From CAVRXQ01 sp963831155 (GTDB lineage: Bacteria; Actinomycetota; Acidimicrobiia; Acidimicrobiales; Bog-793), in NCBI GenBank assembly GCA_963831155.1, contig CAWHOY010000008.1, positions 124,001 through 188,000 on the forward strand: DNA of 64,000 bases, given 5' to 3'. The position numbers and the translations under genes were made by a program. Shown one piece after another: positions 33,220 through 44,434 of the stretch. Under the pieces are notes generated by a model that saw only the letters and a list, made by a program, of their open reading frames with translations, ran no database searches and had not been told where the DNA came from. How positions within the stretch are numbered: the first letter of the stretch is position 1; each line of letters begins with the position of its first letter.

Positions 33220-34104
33220 AGGACGACCGCCGCGTCGCTCGCTGCCGCGCTTCAGGATCTCCCTCGCGGTCTCGACGTCTTCGAGCCGCGGTCCGTGGCC
33301 GTCTCCGGGCACCTCGAGAATTGCCGGAACCGGATCGAGAAGCGGGTGGCTGAGCAGCCAACCAAGGGCGTCTGCTCCGATCTCACCGTCGCCGAGATTC
33401 TCGTGGCGGTCGCGATTCGCGCCGAAAGGAACTTTCGAGTCGTTCAGGTGAATGCACCGCAATCGGTCGAGGCCGAGGATCTCGTCGAATCGGCGCACCG
33501 TTGCATCCGCGTGTTCGCGATCTTGGTAGCAGACACCGGACGCAAACAGGTGCTGGGTGTCGAGACAGAAACCGAGACGCTCGTCGCTCTTCGCCGATTC
33601 CAAGATCCGCGCGAGCTCCTCGAAGCTGCGACCGATCGTGCCGCCTGAGCCGGCGGCGTTCTCAATCAGCAAGGGACAGAGAGGCTGCGAGCTCGATGCC
33701 GACGCGGCGTCGCACGCTTCGACGAGGAACGTCGCGACCGGGGCGATCGCTCCGTCGATGCCGGCTCCGCGGTGGCTGCCGACGTGGAGGACGACGCCTG
33801 CTGAACCGATCTCGGACGCGGCGACGAGGTTCTCGAAAAGCGCGCGCCGCGAGCGCTCGAGGAGCTCCGCATCAGTCGAGGCGAGGTTGATGAGGTAGCT
33901 CGCGTGGCAAAAGGTCGCCCGGATCGTAGGGTCGCTCGCCTGGGCGACGCGGTACTCGACGAGCGCCTCGGGGGAGTGGGCGTGTCTCCGCCACATCCGT
34001 GGGCTCTGGGTGAAGAACTGGATCGCGTCGGCGTCGCGCTCGTGGCCCCGCTCGAGGGCTTTCAGCAGACCCCCCGACGGGCTGACGTGGACGCCGATGA
34101 GCAC
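33211..34104 (-). CDS. nfo: endonuclease IV (deoxyribonuclease IV)
   Basis: 297 residues. TIM-barrel AP endonuclease: IGVHVSPSGGLLKALERG, AIQFFTQSPRMW, CHASYLINLAS (a metal His), GVVLHVGSH, LLIENAAGSGGTIGR (metal Glu), FCLDTQHLFASG (Asp and His ligands) and CIHLNDSKVPFGANRDRHENLGDG with ILEVPGD. It cleaves DNA 5' of abasic sites in base-excision repair using a trinuclear zinc site, all ligand segments being present. Divergent from miaB over 38 bp. Confidence 0.93.
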   Translation of the reverse strand: MLIGVHVSPSGGLLKALERGHERDADAIQFFTQSPRMWRRHAHSPEALVEYRVAQASDPTIRATFCHASYLINLASTDAELLERSRRALFENLVAASEIGSAGVVLHVGSHRGAGIDGAIAPVATFLVEACDAASASSSQPLCPLLIENAAGSGGTIGRSFEELARILESAKSDERLGFCLDTQHLFASGVCYQDREHADATVRRFDEILGLDRLRCIHLNDSKVPFGANRDRHENLGDGEIGADALGWLLSHPLLDPVPAILEVPGDGHGPRLEDVETAREILKRGSERRGGRPSV

Positions 34105-34142
34105 CAGCGAGAAAGTACCGACCGGAAGGACGCGTAGCTTGG

Positions 34143-35621
34143 GTGGCCGTGGCCCGGAAGTTCGTCGTTCAGACCTTTGGTTGCCAGATGAACGAGCACG
34201 ACTCGGAGCGGATCGCGTCCGATCTCGTCGCCGCGGGGCTCGATCGGACCGACGACGTGGCCGACGCCGACGTTGTCGTGTTGAACACCTGCTGCATCCG
34301 GGAGTCCGCGGAGACGAAGCTCTACGGCCACCTCGGTCACCTGAAATCGCTCGCGGATCGCAAACCGGGGATGCAGATCGCGGTCGCCGGCTGCATGGCT
34401 CAGCGGGCGGGTTCAGAGATCCTCGAGAGGGCGCCGCACGTTGACGCGATTTTCGGGACCCACAACATCGGTCGCGTCTCCCACCTGCTGAACGAGGCTC
34501 GGCGGACCGGCGCGCCGGCGGTCGAGATCCTCGATGCGCCGGCGGACGAAGCCGAGGCGTTCCCCTCCGCTCAGGCGATCCGCCCCGAACTTGCCTACGC
34601 CGCCTGGGTGACGATCCAGATCGGCTGCGACAACTCGTGCGCGTTCTGCATCGTGCCGACAGTGCGCGGTAAGGAGCAGAGCCGGCCGTTCGCGGAGGTC
34701 GTCACCGAAGTGCGCGCCCTCGCCGAACGAGGGACGTCTGAAGTGACGCTGCTCGGACAGAACGTCAACTCCTACGGCCGCGACCTGACGCTCGTCGCAC
34801 GAAGGGGGGGCCTCGACCCGGCAAACACGGCGCAGCTCGTCGGCGAGAGCTGGGTCGGACGCGCGAGCCGGCGCGCCGAGCCGCTCTTTTCGGATCTGCT
34901 GCGGGCGATCGGCGCCATCGACGGCATCCGCCGGATCCGCTTCACGAGCCCGCACCCAAAGGACCTCCGCCAAGAGACGATCGCGGCGATGGCGGAGACC
35001 GACGCGGTCTGCGAGCAACTCCACCTTCCCCTGCAGTCCGGAAGCGACCGGGTGCTCGCGGCGATGCGGCGCGGTTACACCGCCGAGCGGTACCTGGAGC
35101 GGCTCGCCGCGGCGAGGGCCGCGGTCGACGACCTGGCGGTGACGACCGATGTGATCGTCGGTTTCCCCGGGGAGACCGACGCCGACTTCGAACAGACGCT
35201 GGCGCTCGTCGCCGAGGCGGGTTACGACGGCGCCTTCACCTTTATCTTCTCCCCGCGTCCTGGTACCCGCGCTGCCGAGATGCCCGACGAGTTCGTCCCA
35301 CCCGAGGTCATCTCCGAACGCTTCGCCCGGCTGAAGGACGTCGTCGACCGATCGGCACGCCAGCGCCACGCGGCGCGCATCGGTCGCATCGAAGAGGTCG
35401 TCGTCGAGGGCGTGTCGCGAAAGGACGTCGCGATCGCCGCGGCGCGCACGCGTCAGGGAAAGCTCGTCCACTTCTCAGCGGGAGCGATCAAGATCCCGCC
35501 GGGCGCGTTCGCACACATCCGCGTCACCGACGCCGGTGGACACCACCTTTTCGGCGAGCTCGTCGGGACCGAGGCGGCCGTACGGGTGGAGCGACGAAAG
35601 ATTCCCGTCAGCGCCACTTGA
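34143..35621 (+). CDS. miaB: tRNA-2-methylthio-N6-dimethylallyladenosine synthase MiaB
   Basis: 492 residues from a GTG. N-terminal MTTase domain with cluster cysteines in FGCQMN (C14), LNTCC (about 49-51) and VAGCMAQ (about 84); radical-SAM domain with CDNSCAFC (about 161-168); C-terminal TRAM domain (about 410-475). It adds the methylthio group to A37 of tRNAs reading UNN codons. A segment of about 30 residues (LVARRGGLDPANTAQLVGES and onward, about 217-245) is inserted after NVNSYGRDL, longer than in well-known MiaB proteins. Faces a methyltransferase gene 15 bp away. Confidence 0.93.
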   Translation: MAVARKFVVQTFGCQMNEHDSERIASDLVAAGLDRTDDVADADVVVLNTCCIRESAETKLYGHLGHLKSLADRKPGMQIAVAGCMAQRAGSEILERAPHVDAIFGTHNIGRVSHLLNEARRTGAPAVEILDAPADEAEAFPSAQAIRPELAYAAWVTIQIGCDNSCAFCIVPTVRGKEQSRPFAEVVTEVRALAERGTSEVTLLGQNVNSYGRDLTLVARRGGLDPANTAQLVGESWVGRASRRAEPLFSDLLRAIGAIDGIRRIRFTSPHPKDLRQETIAAMAETDAVCEQLHLPLQSGSDRVLAAMRRGYTAERYLERLAAARAAVDDLAVTTDVIVGFPGETDADFEQTLALVAEAGYDGAFTFIFSPRPGTRAAEMPDEFVPPEVISERFARLKDVVDRSARQRHAARIGRIEEVVVEGVSRKDVAIAAARTRQGKLVHFSAGAIKIPPGAFAHIRVTDAGGHHLFGELVGTEAAVRVERRKIPVSAT

Positions 35622-35636
35622 CGACGGGTTTTTCAA

Positions 35637-36230
35637 TCAGACGCGCCGCCTGGCCCAAATGACGAGGTCGACGACGGGAACGTGGTCGACGTCGCCGTGT
35701 GCGCGTTCGACCCGGTGCATCTCGAGCACTTCGAGTCCCGGGAACGCTCCTTCGAGCCGGCACTCGCTGTAGAGGCGGTCTCCGTCGGGTGGGCCGGCGT
35801 GTCCGAGCGCATCGAGATGATGGCCCACGACGAAGAGGTGCCCGCCGCTCGCGACGGCGCCAGCCGCCGCCTGGAACACCTGCTGGCGCTCGCCCGGGGC
35901 GGGGTGGAGGTTCGCCAGGACGACGAGGTCGAATCTCTTGCCTCGGCGCCGGTAGTCCCCGACGTCGGCGTCGACGACTTCGACGGCGAGGTCCTCATTC
36001 GCGGCGCGCTCGCGTAGCCGGGCGAGCGCCACTTCCGAGAAATCGACCGCCGTGACCTTCCATCCGGCCCGGGCGAGCCAAAAGCTGTTGCGGCCTTCGC
36101 CGGCCCCGAGGTCGACAGCGTGTCCGGCCGGCAGGTCTTTTGCTCGCGTAACGAGTTCGGAGTCGGGCTCCTCGGAGAAGAGGTGGTCGACGCTTCGGTA
36201 GCGGTCATCCCAGTCGCCCCTTCCGTGCAT
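35637..36230 (-). CDS. class I SAM-dependent methyltransferase
   Basis: 197 residues from an ATG with GAGGAAG upstream (36230); the open frame extends further upstream but that part has no coding character. Motif I is AVDLGAGEGRNSFWLARAGW, motif post-I VTAVDFSEVALARL, then VEVVDADVGDY and DLVVLANLHP, the usual seven-strand order; similar to TehB/Methyltransf_25 proteins. GDWDDRYRS at the N-terminus is a typical opening for thiopurine- or tellurite-type methyltransferases. Substrate unknown. Divergent from secA. Confidence 0.82.
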   Translation of the reverse strand: MHGRGDWDDRYRSVDHLFSEEPDSELVTRAKDLPAGHAVDLGAGEGRNSFWLARAGWKVTAVDFSEVALARLRERAANEDLAVEVVDADVGDYRRRGKRFDLVVLANLHPAPGERQQVFQAAAGAVASGGHLFVVGHHLDALGHAGPPDGDRLYSECRLEGAFPGLEVLEMHRVERAHGDVDHVPVVDLVIWARRRV

Positions 36231-36374
36231 CTTCTTCCTCTCTGTTGAAATGTTTTGCCCAGCTTCGCTGGTCGAACCGTGCGCACACATCGCACCATGA
36301 TCGGCCGCGACGTGCACGGGAACCCTGCTCAGAGAAACAGGAGAGCACCGGAGCGGCACTTAGACTGACCCGTC

Positions 36375-39095
<2,721 letters not shown>

Positions 39096-39101
39096 ACCGC
39101 G

Positions 39102-40268
39102 ATGAGCGAGCCGACTGTCAGTTCGTCGCGCCGCGCGGCCAGCGCCGAGGGCCCGCGCTTTGAAGATGAGCTCGCCCAACTGCGCGTCCGACTCGACGCG
39201 GCGCGCGCCTATCTGCGCTACGACGACCTCCGGCGTGAGCTCGAGCGGCTCTCGAAAGACGTCGAGTCGCCGGACCTGTGGTCAGATCCCGATCACGCGC
39301 GCGAGGTGACGACGGCGTTCGGACGAGTGCGCGCCGACGTCGACGCCTTCGACGAACTCACAACCCGCCTCGACGACGCGGCGGGTCTCTACGAGATCGC
39401 CGAACAAGAAGGAGAGGGCTCGCTCGCCTCGGTCGCCACCGATCTTGCGACCGCGATCAAAGAGATCGAACGTTCGCTCCAGGATCTCGAGCTGCTGAGC
39501 TTGTTCTCGGGTGAGCACGACGAGCGGGACGCGGTGTGCGAGATTCACGCCGGCGCGGGCGGCACCGACGCGCAGGACTGGGCCGAGATGATGCTGCGGA
39601 TGTATCAGCGATGGGCAGAACGTCACGGCTTTGCCACCGAAGTCGAGGAGGTCACCGAAGGACAGGAAGCGGGAATCTTGTCGGCGACGTTCATCGTGCG
39701 CGGCCGCCAGGCGTACGGTCTGCTCACCGCAGAGCGCGGAGTGCACCGGCTCGTTCGGATGTCACCGTTCGACTCGCAGCACCGCCGCCAGACGAGCTTT
39801 GCGTCGCTGGAAGCGACGCCGTTTCTCGACGACGTCTCCGACGAAGTGGAGATCGACGAGAAGGATTTGCGCATCGACACGTACCGCTCGTCGGGTGCGG
39901 GCGGTCAGCACGTCAATGTCACAGACAGTGCTGTGCGCATCACGCACCTTCCGACCGGCATCGTCGTGGCGGTGCAGAACGAGCGCAGTCAGCACCAGAA
40001 CCGTGCGAAGGCGATGCAGATCCTCGGCGCGAAGCTCGCCGAGCGTCAGCGCGAAGAACGGCGCGCCGAACTATTGGCACTATCCGGCCCGCAGACGAAC
40101 ATCGAATGGGGGAACCAGATCCGTTCCTATGTCCTCGCGCCGTATCAGCTGGTAAAAGACCTGCGTACGGACTATGAGACCGGGAACGTCGAGGCGGTGC
40201 TCGACGGAGACCTGGACGAATTCATGTATGCCTATTTGCGCTGGCGTCGCGCGAACGAAAGCGCATAA
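39102..40268 (+). CDS. prfB: peptide chain release factor 2
   Basis: 388 residues. Contains the peptidyl-tRNA hydrolysis motif GGQ (about 267-269, in SSGAGGQHVNVTDS) and SPFD near 221-224, the RF2 stop-codon recognition tripeptide SPF that reads UGA/UAA. The N-terminal coiled domain (about 20-130) is intact. There is no in-frame TGA near codon 25, so unlike many RF2 genes it shows no programmed +1 frameshift. Codes with secA in a likely operon. Confidence 0.96.
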   Translation: MSEPTVSSSRRAASAEGPRFEDELAQLRVRLDAARAYLRYDDLRRELERLSKDVESPDLWSDPDHAREVTTAFGRVRADVDAFDELTTRLDDAAGLYEIAEQEGEGSLASVATDLATAIKEIERSLQDLELLSLFSGEHDERDAVCEIHAGAGGTDAQDWAEMMLRMYQRWAERHGFATEVEEVTEGQEAGILSATFIVRGRQAYGLLTAERGVHRLVRMSPFDSQHRRQTSFASLEATPFLDDVSDEVEIDEKDLRIDTYRSSGAGGQHVNVTDSAVRITHLPTGIVVAVQNERSQHQNRAKAMQILGAKLAERQREERRAELLALSGPQTNIEWGNQIRSYVLAPYQLVKDLRTDYETGNVEAVLDGDLDEFMYAYLRWRRANESA

Positions 40269-40500
40269 ATCCTCTCGCGACTTTCCTGGGCGTTACAGGA
40301 TTGCAACCAGCAGGAATGGGCGTGCTGGTAGCCTGTGACTCGCTGCTGCAAGCCGGAAGCCAATAGATATATGGCGTTGACGCGCCCGAAACGACGAAGC
40401 GCTCTGGTGACGGTGGGAGGACGGCCGGACGAGGCCGGGGGATGACGAAGTCCCCGGTGTTCGAGACGGACGAAGAGTTACGACCAAGGGTAAGTCGCGG

Positions 40501-41307
40501 ATGATCCGTTTCGAAAACGTCACGAAGGCCTACAAATCGGACGCCGTCGCGTTGCGCGACGTCTCGCTCGACATCGACAAGGGGGAGTTCGTCTTCCTCG
40601 TCGGTCCGTCTGGGTCTGGAAAGACGACGTTCCTCCGTTTGTTGTTGCGCGAAGAGGTTCCGGATTCAGGAAAGATCTGGGTCGCCGGTCGCGAGATCGG
40701 CGACCTTTCGCAATGGCGCGTTCCGTACCTTCGGCGCAACTTGGGCTGCGTCTTCCAAGACTTCCGGTTGCTGCCGACGAAGACGGTTTTCGAGAACGTC
40801 GCTTTCGCTCTCGAAGTCATCGGACGGAGCAAGTCGGTCATCCGCTCACAGGTCGGCACGGTGCTGGAGCTCGTCGGCCTCGGTGAGAAGGGAAAGCGGA
40901 TGCCCGATGAGCTCTCGGGCGGTGAGCAACAGCGCGTCGCGATCGCTCGGGCGTTCGTGAACCGACCGCTCGTTTTGATGGCCGACGAGCCGACCGGCAA
41001 CCTGGACCCGGCAACGAGCCAGGGGATCATGAAGCTGCTCGATCGCATCAACAAGACCGGCACGACCGTCGTGATGGCGACGCACGACGTGACGATCGTG
41101 AATTCGATGCGACGACGCGTCGTTGAGCTGGAACACGGCAGCATCGTGCGCGACCAGTCCCGCGGCGTCTACTCCGCAATGGGTGAGATGCTGACCGGCG
41201 CGACCCAGCGCGTTCCGGCGGTCTCGGTGTTCGGCGACTCGTTCAACGGCGGCGACGAGGAAGCCTTCGTTGCGGCACGCGCCGCCGGCCGATCGCGACG
41301 TAGATAG
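40501..41307 (+). CDS. ftsE: cell division ATP-binding protein FtsE
   Basis: 268 residues. ABC ATPase with Walker A GPSGSGKT (about 35-42), Q-loop FQDFRLLP, signature LSGGEQQR (about 138-145), Walker B LVLMADEPTG and H-loop MATHD. With FtsX it forms the complex that activates peptidoglycan hydrolases at the septum. A roughly 40-residue extension after the H-loop (GVYSAMGEMLTGATQRV and onward) is longer than in E. coli. The 232 bp upstream contain a CCGGGG/CCCCGG hairpin at 40435-40457 and probably the promoter. FtsX starts 2 bp after the stop. Confidence 0.95.
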   Translation: MIRFENVTKAYKSDAVALRDVSLDIDKGEFVFLVGPSGSGKTTFLRLLLREEVPDSGKIWVAGREIGDLSQWRVPYLRRNLGCVFQDFRLLPTKTVFENVAFALEVIGRSKSVIRSQVGTVLELVGLGEKGKRMPDELSGGEQQRVAIARAFVNRPLVLMADEPTGNLDPATSQGIMKLLDRINKTGTTVVMATHDVTIVNSMRRRVVELEHGSIVRDQSRGVYSAMGEMLTGATQRVPAVSVFGDSFNGGDEEAFVAARAAGRSRRR

Positions 41308-41309
41308 CC

Positions 41310-42224
41310 GTGCCGATATCCGTCGACTACGTCGCCAAAGAGACCGCACAGAACCTCTGGCGAAATCGGGTGATGGCGCTCGCCGCCGTGCTCACCGTCG
41401 CCGTATCGCTGTCTCTAGTCGGGACGGCGCTGCTGCTACGCCAAGCGGTCTCTCGCCAGATCGGTGAGTGGTCGAACAACGTCAGCCTGCAGGTGTTCAT
41501 GGACCCGGGCGCAACGCAGGCACAGATCGCGAGCGTGCGCCAGATCATCGAAGAGACGCCGCAGATCACAAAGTTCAAGTTCTTGAATCATCAACAGTCA
41601 TATGACCAGGCCAAGATCATCCTGGCTTCGACACCGACCGCACTCGCCGCGCTGACCCCGGCGACGACGCCGACCGTTTTCCGCTGTCAGCTGAAGAATC
41701 CGTCAGCGGCAGAGTCGGTCGCGAACGTATTTGTGAAGAAGCAAAACGGTCTCTCCGTCGGACGCCTGCCCGGCGTCTACCAGGCGACATATCCCGGGCA
41801 ATCCATTCACATCATGCAACATGTGACGAGCGTCTTGCAGGACATCCTGCTCGCGATCGCGGTCGTGCTCTTGGTCTCCTCGCTCGTTCTGATTCTGAAC
41901 GCGATCCGAATGGCGATCTTTGCCCGACGTCGTGAAGTGAGCGTGATGAAACTCGTCGGAGCGACGAACTGGTTCATCAGGATTCCATTCATGCTGGAAG
42001 GCTTCGTCCAGGGCCTGCTGGGTGCGATCGTCGCCGTCTTCGTCGTGCTCCTGGCGAACATCGGCGTGCGCTACCTCGTCGTCCACTACAAGGCGACTTT
42101 GCTTTCGTCGACAGTGCTCACGACTCGTGATCTGCTATTCACCGAGATTGTCGTCGTGTTGATCGGCATCGCCGTCGGTGTCGTTGGCTCATTCGTCGCC
42201 GTTCGTCGCTTTCTCGACGTCTGA
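41310..42224 (+). CDS. ftsX: cell division protein FtsX
   Basis: 304 residues from a GTG. N-terminal cytosolic helix (YVAKETAQNLWRNR), first membrane helix (VMALAAVLTVAVSLSLVGTALLL), an extracytoplasmic domain of about 130 residues, and three C-terminal helices (ILLAIAVVLLVSSLVLILNAIR..., VQGLLGAIVAVFVVLLANIG, EIVVVLIGIAVGVVGSFVAV), the FtsX arrangement. RREVSVMKLVGATNWFI is the coupling helix that contacts FtsE. It transmits the ATPase cycle to an envelope hydrolase. Confidence 0.94.
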   Translation: MPISVDYVAKETAQNLWRNRVMALAAVLTVAVSLSLVGTALLLRQAVSRQIGEWSNNVSLQVFMDPGATQAQIASVRQIIEETPQITKFKFLNHQQSYDQAKIILASTPTALAALTPATTPTVFRCQLKNPSAAESVANVFVKKQNGLSVGRLPGVYQATYPGQSIHIMQHVTSVLQDILLAIAVVLLVSSLVLILNAIRMAIFARRREVSVMKLVGATNWFIRIPFMLEGFVQGLLGAIVAVFVVLLANIGVRYLVVHYKATLLSSTVLTTRDLLFTEIVVVLIGIAVGVVGSFVAVRRFLDV

Positions 42225-42240
42225 TCCGGGCTGCGCGCCG

Positions 42241-43053
42241 GTGAAGGCGCTGAGCGCGATCACCGAATTCGGCGCACGACACTCGGCCGCCGCTGTGATC
42301 ACCGGATCCGGACGGATCGAACTCGCCGGCGATCTCACGCACCGGTTCGCGCTCGCCTCGGTGACAAAGCTCCTCGTCGCCTACTCGGCGTTGATCGCCT
42401 ACGAGGAGCACACGCTGGCGCTGAACGACCCCGCCGGTCCTCACGGCTCGACGGTCGCGCACCTGCTCGCCCACGCGTCCGGACTCGCCCCCGACCCGCC
42501 GCCGAGGGTGCTTTCCGAGCCGGGGAAACGGCGGATGTACTCGAATGCCGGTTTCGAAGTCCTCGCCGATCTGATCGCCACGGCGTCGGGTCTTTCGATC
42601 GAGGACTACCTGAGCTCGGGGGTTTTCGAGCCGCTCGGCATGCTCGACGCCGACCTGGAGGGATCGGCGGCGTCGGGGGCATTTGCCACGATCGAGGACT
42701 GCGTCTTTTTCTGCCGTGAGCTGCTCTCGCCAACGCTCATTTCGAGATCGACGCTTACGTTCGCGACGAGAGTCGCGTTCTCTGGACTTTCGGGCGTGCT
42801 TCCCGGTTTCGGCTGGCAGGACCCGAACGACTGGGGCCTCGGCTTCGAGCTTCGCGACGCGAAGTCGCCGCACTGGACCGGGTCGTCGAATTCGCCGGCG
42901 ACCTTCGGACATTTCGGCCAGTCAGGGACGTTTCTCTGGGTGGATCCGCACGCACGGGTGGCGTGCGCACTGCTCACCGATCGAGACTTCGGCGACTGGG
43001 CGATCGACGCCTGGCCGCGACTTTCCGACGACGTCCTCGATGAGCTCTCGTAA
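42241..43053 (+). CDS. serine beta-lactamase-like hydrolase (class C / DD-peptidase fold)
   Basis: 270 residues from a GTG at 42241, 16 bp after ftsX; a frame start at 42178 would overlap ftsX and I reject it. The three catalytic motifs are present: S40-V-T-K43 (ASVTKLL), the Tyr of Y100-S-N102 (MYSNAGF), and HFG near 223-225 (GHFGQSG) in place of KTG. LLAHASGLAPDPPP is the usual segment after the nucleophile region. No signal peptide, so probably cytosolic; it may be an esterase or amidase rather than an antibiotic-resistance enzyme. Immediately followed by the DinB-like gene. Confidence 0.82.
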   Translation: MKALSAITEFGARHSAAAVITGSGRIELAGDLTHRFALASVTKLLVAYSALIAYEEHTLALNDPAGPHGSTVAHLLAHASGLAPDPPPRVLSEPGKRRMYSNAGFEVLADLIATASGLSIEDYLSSGVFEPLGMLDADLEGSAASGAFATIEDCVFFCRELLSPTLISRSTLTFATRVAFSGLSGVLPGFGWQDPNDWGLGFELRDAKSPHWTGSSNSPATFGHFGQSGTFLWVDPHARVACALLTDRDFGDWAIDAWPRLSDDVLDELS

Positions 43054-43064
43054 AGTCGCTGTCG

Positions 43065-43604
43065 ATGACGATCATCGATGACCACGGACGACCAGAACCG
43101 CCGGTCGCAAGCGGTGAGCGCGAGACCCTGCTCGGCTTTCTCGACTATCAACGCGCGACCTTTGCCTGGAAGTGCGGCGGACTCGATGCCGCCGGACTTT
43201 CAGCGACGGTCGGCGCGTCGACGATGACGCTCGGCGGGATGCTGAAGCACATGGCGCTCGTCGAGGACTGGTGGTTCTCCCAGGCACTCTTCGATCGAGC
43301 GCCGTCGCCGCCATGGGACGTCCAGGCGCTCGAGGCCGACCCCGATTGGGAGTGGAAGTCGGCGGGACAGGACACCCCCGAGCAGTTGTTCGCGTGGTGG
43401 CGGGAGGCCGTCGACCGCTCGCGTGCCACGGTCGCGGAGGCCTTCGACGACGGCGGCCTCGACCGCCTCGCTCAGCGCGGAGGGAGTGACGGCCGGTCGC
43501 CGAGCCTGCGCTGGATCGTCACTCACATGGTTGAGGAGTACGCGCGCCACAACGGCCACGCCGACTTGATCCGCGAATCAGTCGACGGGCTGACGGGGGA
43601 GTGA
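43065..43604 (+). CDS. DinB/DUF664 family protein
   Basis: 179 residues, four-helix-bundle composition. TLGGMLKHMALVEDWWF supplies a conserved His in the second helix and VEEYARHNGHADLIRE the His-x3-His pattern near the C-terminus, the three metal ligands of DinB-like proteins. LSWKCGGLDAAG-type text (AWKCGGLDAAGLSATVGAS) precedes, as in the DUF664 branch, and related proteins can be thiol-dependent S-transferases. In an organism with mycothiol such a role is plausible, but the substrate is unknown. 11 bp after the beta-lactamase-like gene. Confidence 0.8.
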   Translation: MTIIDDHGRPEPPVASGERETLLGFLDYQRATFAWKCGGLDAAGLSATVGASTMTLGGMLKHMALVEDWWFSQALFDRAPSPPWDVQALEADPDWEWKSAGQDTPEQLFAWWREAVDRSRATVAEAFDDGGLDRLAQRGGSDGRSPSLRWIVTHMVEEYARHNGHADLIRESVDGLTGE

Positions 43605-43683
43605 GGACTCCCAGGCTGCGCACCGCACCGCCTCTCGACGCACAACTACGCTCTCGCGCCGAGCAGCGGCCAAAGGAGTCCTC

Positions 43684-44427
43684 GTGAAAGGCGTGCTCCT
43701 CGCAGGTGGGACCGGCAGTCGTCTGTCGCCGCTCACCCAGATCACGAACAAGCATCTGCTGCCGCTCTACGACCGGCCGATGATCTCCTATGCCGTCGAG
43801 GCATTGGTCAACGCCGGGATCGAAGAGATCATGGTCGTGACGGGCGGCACGCACGCCGGTGAGTTCCTCCGTCTGCTCTCGAACGGCGAGAAGTTCGGAG
43901 TGCGCCGGCTCAACTACGCCTACCAGGACAAGCCGGGAGGCATTGCGCAGGCACTCGGCCTCGCCGAGCGCTTCGTCGGTGAGGACCGCGTCCTCGTCAT
44001 GCTGGCCGACAACATTTTCGGGCGCACGATCCGGCCGATCGTCGAACGCTTCGAAGAGCAAGACAAAGGGGCACGAATCCTGCTCGCGCCGGTCGAAGAG
44101 CCCGAGCACTTACGTCACCTGGGCGTCCCCGAGCTCGATGCGTCCGGCAAGGTAGTGCGGATCGTCGAAAAGCCCGAGAATCCGCCGAGCGCCTACTGCG
44201 TGACCGGGGTGTACTGCTACGAGCCGACGGTGTTCAGCGTCATCGCGAACCTGGAGCCTTCGGCACGCGGCGAACTCGAGATCACCGATGTCAACAACCA
44301 TTACGTCGAGTTGGGACAGATGTCCTACGACGTCTGCGAAGGATTCTGGGGTGACGCCGGCGAGTCGATCGACGCGTACTACACCGTGGTCGACCAAGTG
44401 CGGCGGCACGGCGCGAACCTCGATTGA
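43684..44427 (+). CDS. rmlA: glucose-1-phosphate thymidylyltransferase (RmlA-like, short form)
   Basis: 247 residues from a GTG. Nucleotidyltransferase motif LLAGGTGSRLSPLTQITNKHLLPLYDRPM, substrate loops VTGGTHAGEFL and DKPGGIAQALGLAE, metal-binding LADNIFG, and RIVEKPENPPS with GEFWGD-type end (CEGFWGDAGE). It would make dTDP-glucose from dTTP and glucose-1-phosphate. It is about 45 residues shorter than RmlA of enterics, lacking the C-terminal allosteric extension, so a different NDP-sugar product is possible. No rmlB, C or D adjoins, but its product could supply the glycan island. Confidence 0.85.
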   Translation: MKGVLLAGGTGSRLSPLTQITNKHLLPLYDRPMISYAVEALVNAGIEEIMVVTGGTHAGEFLRLLSNGEKFGVRRLNYAYQDKPGGIAQALGLAERFVGEDRVLVMLADNIFGRTIRPIVERFEEQDKGARILLAPVEEPEHLRHLGVPELDASGKVVRIVEKPENPPSAYCVTGVYCYEPTVFSVIANLEPSARGELEITDVNNHYVELGQMSYDVCEGFWGDAGESIDAYYTVVDQVRRHGANLD

Positions 44428-44434
44428 ATCCTGA

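Noticed and set aside
39102..39200. Programmed +1 frameshift in prfB
   Set aside because: No in-frame TGA after CTT or similar near codon 25; the gene is open from its ATG.
40269..40500. tRNA or other RNA gene between prfB and ftsE
   Set aside because: A short hairpin (40435-40457) but no cloverleaf or RNA family pattern.
42178..42240. Earlier start for the beta-lactamase-like gene overlapping ftsX
   Set aside because: Adds 21 residues of ftsX antisense-frame character; GTG 42241 fits the spacing better.
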